From: Candidatus Omnitrophota bacterium
GTDB taxonomy: Bacteria; Omnitrophota; Omnitrophia; Omnitrophales; Aquincolibacteriaceae
Length of the DNA: 64,000 nt
Reading direction: 5' to 3'
Assembly (NCBI GenBank): GCA_016196565.1
Contig: JACPXK010000042.1
Coordinates: forward strand, 1 to 64,000
Position numbers and translations under genes: made by a program. Each line of letters opens with the position of its first letter. Position 1 is the first letter of the stretch. Shown here piece by piece: positions 14,701 through 23,700 of this stretch. The notes below the pieces were generated by a model. That model had not been told where the DNA came from, searched no databases, and saw nothing but the letters and a program-made list of their open reading frames with translations.

Positions 14701-17700
14701 TTCTCATCCCGCCATTAAAAGCCAAGCGACAGGAATGCTTGATGATTGGGAGAATCAGATGTTCGCAAAGCGTAGCAGCCAGGTGCCGCGTTCCGAAACG
14801 AGAACTGCCGCCGGGCCCGCATCCGCCGTGCGAATTCCCGAATTTAATAGCGCGAGACTGGTTCGGGAGGCAATAGAAAAATTGTCTGGGCAAAATAAGA
14901 AAGTGAAATCTAAGGAGACGATTGAAAATCCCAAAGAAATTATTGACATGCTTAAATTTCTTGGCTCGTTGGGGGCCCAGGAGGCTATTTTGGAAATAGT
15001 CCCTTACACAAGTTATGCGCGTTATGTTAGGGTGCGTCATGCGGCTATCGAGGCTCTCGGCAGTATTGGAGGCGAACAAGCAGTTTTATTTCTAGCGGAG
15101 CTTGCACGCCATCTAATATCCGCTTTAACGAATCAAAAGGCATTTTATTTGCACGGTTCAACCGATGAAAGAGATGCCAAGTCTTATGAGATTATTCTTG
15201 CCGGAGATTTGGAACTTCTGATTGAAGCACTTCAGCAGGCCGATGAGATAGAAGGGACCCGCCAAGCCATCGAAATTTTAAAGGATTCATTCCTTGACGT
15301 AGCGACTTACTCTCAATTTTTAAATGGGCTCAAGATTAACCGCCGGAATTTATTTATTTTTACCGAAATTCTCGATAAAAATCTGGACCAGCCCAATATG
15401 CTTTTAAGTTTGCTTTATCCTGTGATTGCAGGAATCGATGAAGATGGCCGCGAGGAAGCGCGGCGATGGCTTAACCAACATATTGGAAAAATCCCTAAGT
15501 CGGATGGCGTGGGAGAGGAGCTGTTTGCAGTACTCGCTTTGGCCGCTTTAGGTGATTTGGCAGCCCAAGCAGGAATGCTATTACATCTTGAAGAAAATCA
15601 GAATTATGGTCTCTTGAATTATAGTCCTGAAGCGGTGGAAATTTTAGGGCTAGTCATCCCCAAACAAAGTCCCTCCTTAAAGGGCCGGGCGATAGAAATA
15701 TTGACCTATTTTTTTAATGGCGTAGAGGGTGAAACTAGTTCTAAAACCGAAGCGGCGGTGGTACTTGCCGTACTGGGAAATACAACGGGCTTGGATTATT
15801 TGCTTCAACTTTGGAAAAAAGGTGAAGAAAGGGAAGACGGGGAGGTGCTCGATAGGATTGAGAGCGCGATGGCGATTTTGGCCGATCCTGCGGTTGTCCC
15901 GGTTTTTTCAAAAATTAGCCAGGATCCCGCCCGTTTTTATGAAGACCGCGAGATCGCCATTAGCGTCTTATCGCGTATCGGAGATAAGGCATCCATCGAG
16001 GCCCTTGAGGTATTGCGGAATGATAAGAATTCTAACATTCGCCAAAATGTCTATGAAATTTTGTACGAGAGAAACGCAAAACAAAAAGAAATTCCCCAAA
16101 AAAAGCTTAAAGATTCGAATTCCAAAATTCCCGGTGCGCTTTGGATACCGGTGCGCATACGTAAAGACGATCAATCTCAGGATGAAGCCATAAAAGAACT
16201 TATCGCCCAAGGCATTCTTCTGACATGGGAAGAGGGCAAAGAGTTTATGAATTTTTGGCCTGCGTTGCTGGACCAATGGGGAGAATCGCCGGAAGGAATT
16301 TATTTTGCTCCGGTACGCGATCCTTCCTACATTCTTTTAAGAAATGGAGATGAAGGTACTCATGATGAAACTTCGCGCCGCGCTTTAATTTTTTCACGCG
16401 AAGCAAGCAGCTATGTGGTGAAATATTCCGGAGCTTACATCCCGTATGTTTTGGACAGCGGTATGACTTCACCTTTTTTTTACGATTCCCGCCAATGGTT
16501 TTACGGTGCCGAAGAACCGGGCCATCCTTTTTCGGACCGTGAAATGTCCAATGGATTAAAAGTTCAAGCGGCAAGCCATGATGCCTTCTTGAATGACCCC
16601 GAAATGTTTTTGAAACCCATGGTCCGGGTTGAACCGCTTGGAATTCCTTTCGGCATACTGAGCGAAGGACGGGCGATTTATCTTCCCATGAAACAAGCCT
16701 TGCCTTTAATCGGAGTGAAGCCGGAAAATTTGAAATATTTCAACCTTCAATTTTATATTTATAAAAACCCTTCGGGGCTGGACGAAAGAATCGCTCGATT
16801 GATCGATAAGCCCCTCGCGGATCCAGGGTGGCTGCCTTATTTTACGCGGTTTGGAATTTCAAAAGATGAAAACGGAAAATTTTATTTCAACGGTCAGGAA
16901 ATTACAGCGACTAGTGTTAGAACTTTGATTTTGTTGAACGCTTTCCGCCGGTACGCCGTTTTCTTGAGGCTCCTTCATGATTATTTACAAATGAGCGGGG
17001 ACCCGGAACAGAGAAGCGATATTTTTACCTATCAAAACCTTTCGCCTTTGACCATTTTCGATTATCAGAATTTTTCTCGCGACGGATTCAGCGATGCCAG
17101 TTTGCGGCATGATATGACGAATGCGATGCATATTCTGGACAAAATCGCCGAGGATTGGAACCTACCTCCGCACCGGGTCCGCCAAATCCGGCAAAGCTTC
17201 CGGCAAATTGTTACCGGCGAAAATATCGCCCAGCGCTCGGAAACTAGAGCGGATGTTCATCATCCTGATTTCGCATTATGGACCGGAGTTTTGGGGGATA
17301 CGATTAAGCTGCTTGACCGCGCGATAAAGCAGCATGCAAAAAGAGAAAAAGGGAGGGGGAAAGAAAAATATGTAAGAAATTCCGAGCGTCTCAGGTTGTC
17401 AAACCTCAACCCCGGTTACACGTCTCTTCTTTTAGGAAATGGGGATGATCCCTATGCGGTTTACGAGGCCATGTGGGGATCGAAGGTTTATGCGAAGGAC
17501 CGTGTCTATGGAAGAGAGGATATTCATCCTAAGGAAAAGTCTCTTCGCGATTTGGCGGCAAAAAATGAAATTACGATTAATAAAAAAAAATCGCCCCTTC
17601 ATTTGATCGGAAATAATGCCCGTAAGCGGAGGACAAAGGAAAGCCTAACGCAATCCATGGCTCGTGACTTTGGGTTTAAGAGATCATCCGCTATCTTTGA

Positions 17701-20700
17701 TCACATTTCCCTTCTTGATTTTTTTATTGATGCCGGCGCGGAAAATATTGTCGAGCGGGGAGCGGACGTCCAGATGGCACGTATGCTTGGTTTGGCGGCG
17801 CCAGGTCCGGAGCAGCGATTCGCCCGAGCCCTTTTATGGGCGCTTTTAACTTTACTTAAAGATGGCGGGACTTTGGAAATAAGCGATGGAAAATTAGACA
17901 GCGATTCCGGGCAGCTAACCACAGTTCGAAAAATCTTTGAAGAAATTGTTCGTAAAAGAAAATACAAAATTATTTCCAGCCAAAAAATCGGAAAAACTTT
18001 TATTGAGGAAGACTCTATTTATTTGTTTCGTATCGATAAAAGCTCTTCCCACCGCCGCTCCGAAACTAGAAATGTGGAAGGTGAAGCGGAGGCGGCGGAG
18101 GATCCCGACAGTATTATTTCGATTCAATTCAGCGATATCAATCGTCTTTTAGATGCTAAAGACGCAGCGGCTGGCCATGAAAAACTCCATCTTGCCAATG
18201 AAAACCCGCAATTGAATCACATGCTCAGTGATGTTCAAGGCGCGAGGTTGAAAGAATATCACAACGCCGTAAAAAAAGGCGGAGCCGGGATTCTTAAAAA
18301 AGAAGAGATCGCCAATATTCATACCTTTGTCAACGATGCGCTTTATCGCCTTCGGTATCGCAAGCTGAATTTTTTAAGAAAGCCCCTCGATTTTAAATAC
18401 CGGGTCCAAGGTTTAGGAGCGCAAGCGCGCCGGATCATTAATCGTACGATAGGCGAGCGCCACTCTTCTCATCTTAAAAGCATTCGAGGAAGGAAAATAA
18501 GAAGCGCTTCGATTATCAACGAAGACCAATTCCGATGGTTTTTGGCCGCGGTTTGGAATGATGAATTGCAAGACATTGATCCGCAGGTTCTGGAAATGAT
18601 CACTTTGGATGCGGAATGGTATTTTAGAAAAAGCAAATTTGGCCAGGGAAAATACGCGCATTTAAGCGTGGAAACTATGATGAAATCATTCCGCAATGGG
18701 CTGGCGGAAATTGATTTGATCTTGTCATTTCTAACTCCGGAAGAAAAACAAACCATGGCCAATGAAGAGCGAGTTAAAGAAAAATGGGAAACGTTAACCT
18801 TAAGTGAAACGCTGCGGCACTTTAAAACGAAATATCTCCCAAGATGGGTTGCTTTGCAAAGAGAGCAAGAAGCTGCAAGAGTTGCTCGAACGGCCGCCCA
18901 ACAAGAAGTTGAAGCGGAAGTCGATACCGCCTATCAAGAATTTACAAAAGGAGCCAATGCACTTTCTCAAGAATTTCTTACTGCGGTCATTGGATTTTTG
19001 GGCCCCGATGTCCAAATCGAATTTCGATACCGTGATGAAATCAAGGGCAATCTTCCCACTGAAGAAAGAGTTATCTGGATTCAACCTGGATGGGAAGAAG
19101 AGTCCCTTCATCAAAGATTGGCCGCAGAGTTTAAGAATGACGTGAGTTTTACGAAGCTCTTGGATTTTCTTCAAAAAAATCCCGATTTAATGATTTCAAA
19201 AGTCCATTTTCAAATAAGCAAGATGCATTCTATGCCCGTCATTGCAATTAAAATTTCGGATCAGAAATATGGGATTCAATCGCTGATCCAAAGACAGCGA
19301 ATCAAAACCCTGGAAGATTTCAGACGTTATTTGCTGGATTACTTTCTTCCTACTTTTGCTTTTTACATTCAATCAATTTTTCAGATTAAAAAGACTGCCG
19401 AAACGCCTTCAGAAAAAGAGATCCGCTTAAAGCAGCTTTTGGTTTTTTTAAATTTCGTTCTCAATCAGTATGGAGGAATGGACAAACTGCCTGGTTCGTT
19501 GCTTTTGAAGGCGGGCGAGCTATTTGCCCGATATCAAAAAAATTCTTCCGCGGTTTCATTGGAGGAACTAAACAATTTTTTCGAAACAACATTGCTCTCT
19601 GTTTCGAATATTTATGAAGCGGGCGTAGCATCCCACACATTATTGGACTATCTTGAAAAATACTCGTGGCTTGATCCTTTTTCCCGATCGAAGTGGGACG
19701 ATTTGGAAAACCGTGAAAAGGATAATGCTATCCGGGCTTTCGAAGACGATTTGGACAACAAAGGCTCTTTGAGGCGAATGCGCGCCATAGAAAGAATCGA
19801 AATGGTTGATCGTCACTCTCAATTTACTCCGGCCCAGCGCGCTGTGATTGCCGATCGTTTACGCGCGCGCCAGAAAAAAGAAGATCTCGCTACGGATGAA
19901 GGCCAGATGTTAGCAGGTTTGATAGGGAAAGTAATCCGGCAGTTGGAACCTAAGTCAGAAGCGCGTGCCGCTATTCCTTTTGGAAATGAATTTGCCGCAG
20001 AAATTAATCAACGAGTTGCGAGATGGCTCGGAGAATCACCCAATACAGAACAGGTCAATGTTTATTACGTGGACGTGAACCGGAAAGCCCTTCCCATTGG
20101 ATTTTTCTCAGTCGCCGAGGGAAAAGTTGTGTCAGAGAATATTGGACTCGAAACCTTTATCAAGATTCCTCAATATCTTTCTCGTTTAAAAATTATGCCG
20201 GAAGCGGCCCAGCTTCATTTTTATTTGTCTCAGGACCTAAATGTTTTTGGAGCGATTAAGAGAAAAAGCTTAAGGTCAAATCCGAAAGGAAAAGTGATGG
20301 AGGTTTTTGTTGAGCTTAATCCGGCCAGTCATCAGGCCTATGAATTTGGATTTTCCTCATTCGAAATAAAGGATGACAGGGTTGCTGCACAGTACGGGAA
20401 TCGAAACCTCGAGTTTAAATCGAGAGCCGAGCTATTTGATTTTTTGATCCGCGAAGCTATTTTTGATGAAATAATACCGCTTAATCCTGCTGAGCCTTTG
20501 GGGCAATACCGTGTCCGGACGGTTTCGGGCCGTGAGTTCACAATGCATCTTCAAGACCGTGAGGCATTAGAAGCGGCAATACGCGGCGGAATTCTGGACC
20601 GGTCGGCGCAGATGCCTTCTTTATTGTTTGGTTATCAATTAATTTCTGAAATAAAAAAAGCGGTGGGGTCCTACGTGGTTTGGAAAAGGTCCGAAAACAG

Positions 20701-23700
20701 CCAAAGCGTCAATGAAGAGGCCAGAAGAAGTTTCAAAGTAAGTGATTTTGCCGTCAAGACTGCGCTTGAACGTTTTATGAGTGCTGCGCTTGAAGCCTGG
20801 CATTTTTTAACCGACGGTCTTGGAGGGGACTCGAATGAAAAACGTGAAATTCACCAGCATTATTTAAACATGATTCAAACCGCGAAGGTGAATGTTCATC
20901 GTGTGCCGGAAAAATATTATGCTTCTTTGGACGTTGAGATTGAAGGGGTGAATAAGAAAATCCACCTTGGCAATCCTCATCCCATGCCAAATACGCCGGC
21001 GGCGAATCCTGATCTTGAGCTTGCCATGGACTTGCATGCTTTACACCGGCTGGGAATCATTCGATTGAAGGCTCCGGTAAAAAAATCAGGCGCCTCGCTT
21101 CGGTTTGGAGAAGATCAGGGAATTTTTACTCGAGCGACCGCGGACCATTCCGAAGAATTAGCGCGCTTGCTTTCAATTTTTGTCGAAGTCATCAAACCGT
21201 GGGACGAAACAGCGCTTGCCCAAGTCCGTAAAAGGTTTATCGCGACTTTTAAGGCGGTCATGGGAAAACTCAGATTAGATCAGGAGACGGGGGGATCGGT
21301 TTCGATTAGCAGAATAGATGAAGTTTATAAAATCAGCATCAAAGGCCCGCTCGATAAATCCCTGCATCTTCGCCTTAAACAATTGATCATGTGGGCGCGG
21401 ATTATGGGGCAAAGAATTCTTCGTCAAGATAACACTCGGGACTTATTTGTCTTGAAAATCGATCAAGCGCTTTACGACGAAATCAGTCCTTTCATTCCTA
21501 AGCGTTCTGAGACGCGAAGCATCCCCGAAAAACTTCAAGTCTGGGAGAAAAGCGATCCGCCCGAACACGTTTTGGTTAAAAGCCATCGCGGCCCGGAAGA
21601 TTTTGACCAGTGGTATTGGCAGTCCGAAAAAAGAAAATGGCAGCGAGTCAAAAATCGATCTTTAGGATTTGTGGAATATGCGGCGCCCGGGATGGAAAAA
21701 AATCCTTGGATTATCCGGCTCGGAAAAAATTATTATGGTGAATTAAGCCGGGGCCTTCTCTACCGCTACGAACGTAATCCTAAAAGTCCTTCCGAGTCCG
21801 ATCATTCTTTGATTGTGGCCTCCGATGAAAACGAATGGAATTTGGTGATGGAAAAATTGGATCCGATCATCGAAGCTGGAGGAGAACATCGCGAGGCGCT
21901 TTCGTACGCCAAGACCCAATTGAGCCGAGGATTTCAAGCTAATTTCAAAACCTCAAAATGGGAATTGGATTTTGAGAATGGTCACGCCAGCTTTACAAAA
22001 ATCGGCAATTTGATACAGCAAGAAATCAAACCTTATTTACGTGATAAAGGTCTCATTGAATCGTCAAGGACTGATTCCATTGTCCTAAATTATGCGGAAG
22101 GCGATTTAAAACAAAATCTTCGGGTTCATTGGAACGAAGGCCAAGATTATTTAAGTATTTATTTTTCGGATCAGCTTGAAAATAATGACTCGTTTCCGTT
22201 TTTTATTATCATTCGAAAAAATAGTTTTCGGCTTAAATTCATTGGTAACGAAGGGCAATTTGATCAAGCGATTCCCATTCAGCTTTTAAAAATGCCTCTG
22301 TCCTTTGCGAATGGGAGTTTGGAATTTCAAATTCCGCCAGAGGCGCTTGCCTTTTTAAAAACCCATTTGATGCCGCTGCTTCCGCACGAAATGAAAATTT
22401 TATCTTTCCGCTCTGAAACAAGAAATCCTTTGCAGGACGAAGCGGCAATGGCCGTCAACTCCGAAGTCCGGAGTCCTTGGCGAGACGAAATCCTTGCCTT
22501 TACCCCGCAAGAAAGAGAAGTTTATGAACGTGCCCGTAAAATCAAAGGACTAAAAATCGGTTTTGATATTGAAAAGACTATAACGACGGATTCCCCATAT
22601 TATGAAGTTTATGACCTTAAAAATGAAAGGCCGGGCAGAAACGCGAGGGGGCAAATAATGCCGATTGATTATCGGGAGGTCAAAAGCCGGCTTGTTGCAC
22701 CGGGGATGAAGCCTCTATTAATTGGTTTGCTCGAAAATAATAAACTTAAGATTATCACGGCAATGAAAAATACCCTGCTTGTAAATTGGCGCGAAACAAT
22801 TCCTTTCTTAGAGAAACTTATCGGAGCAGGGGCCGAGCTCGTTGACGGTCATCAGGTCGAACCTGTAGCCAAAGAGACTTTTATTTTTACCGTTGAAGGG
22901 GATATGTCGATTGAAAAATTTTCTATTAATGGTATTGAATTAACCGAAGAGCAAATTCTAAAGAGTGGATTGGTAGATCAAGATCATAGACAGCCCCATT
23001 GGCGCAGCTTAAAACCGCCCGTCAAATTTGATCTCGATGTTTTGGTGGAAGATCGTAAGGATCTTAAACCCTTAATGGAAAGTCTGGGTTTGGGGAGGGT
23101 TTTGGTTGTGCCGGCTTACACCTTGCATCCTTTCCCCGAACAAGTTGGCGAAAAATGGACTTTGAAAACGTCTTTGAAACATCCTAATACCTCCTCCTAT
23201 CCCGTAATCGATATCTATGATTCCGAAACTTATCATCAAAATGTAGCCGCGATTATACCTACCTTAACAGAGTTGGAACAAATCGCCGCGACAAAACAAC
23301 TCCGTTCCGAAGCGCGAAGCGTTATTCTTAAACAATCCGATTTGGGATCTGCCGGTCCTGGGCATGTTCAAAAGATTTGGAACACTAGCGATGTATGGCA
23401 TCATGATCCCAATAACTTCATCTATGCGGCAAAATTTCTTAACACACGGTCTTTTTTAGAGAACCGGGCAAACGACCCTTATTATTCCTTGAGTATTATA
23501 GGAAACGGACACTTAAATAGTTTTGATGGAAGTACGGTAGGCCTTATTTTTACGGTACCGGATGCCTCTGTATTGGCTGTGCTGAAGCATATGGAAGATC
23601 GTCATGTCGGAACAGCGGACGCAAAAAGCGATGCTGTTTTGAGAGAGTTTATAGAACGGCATCGCCGGGTCCAGAATCGTTTAGGAGTTCGGAATGTTCT

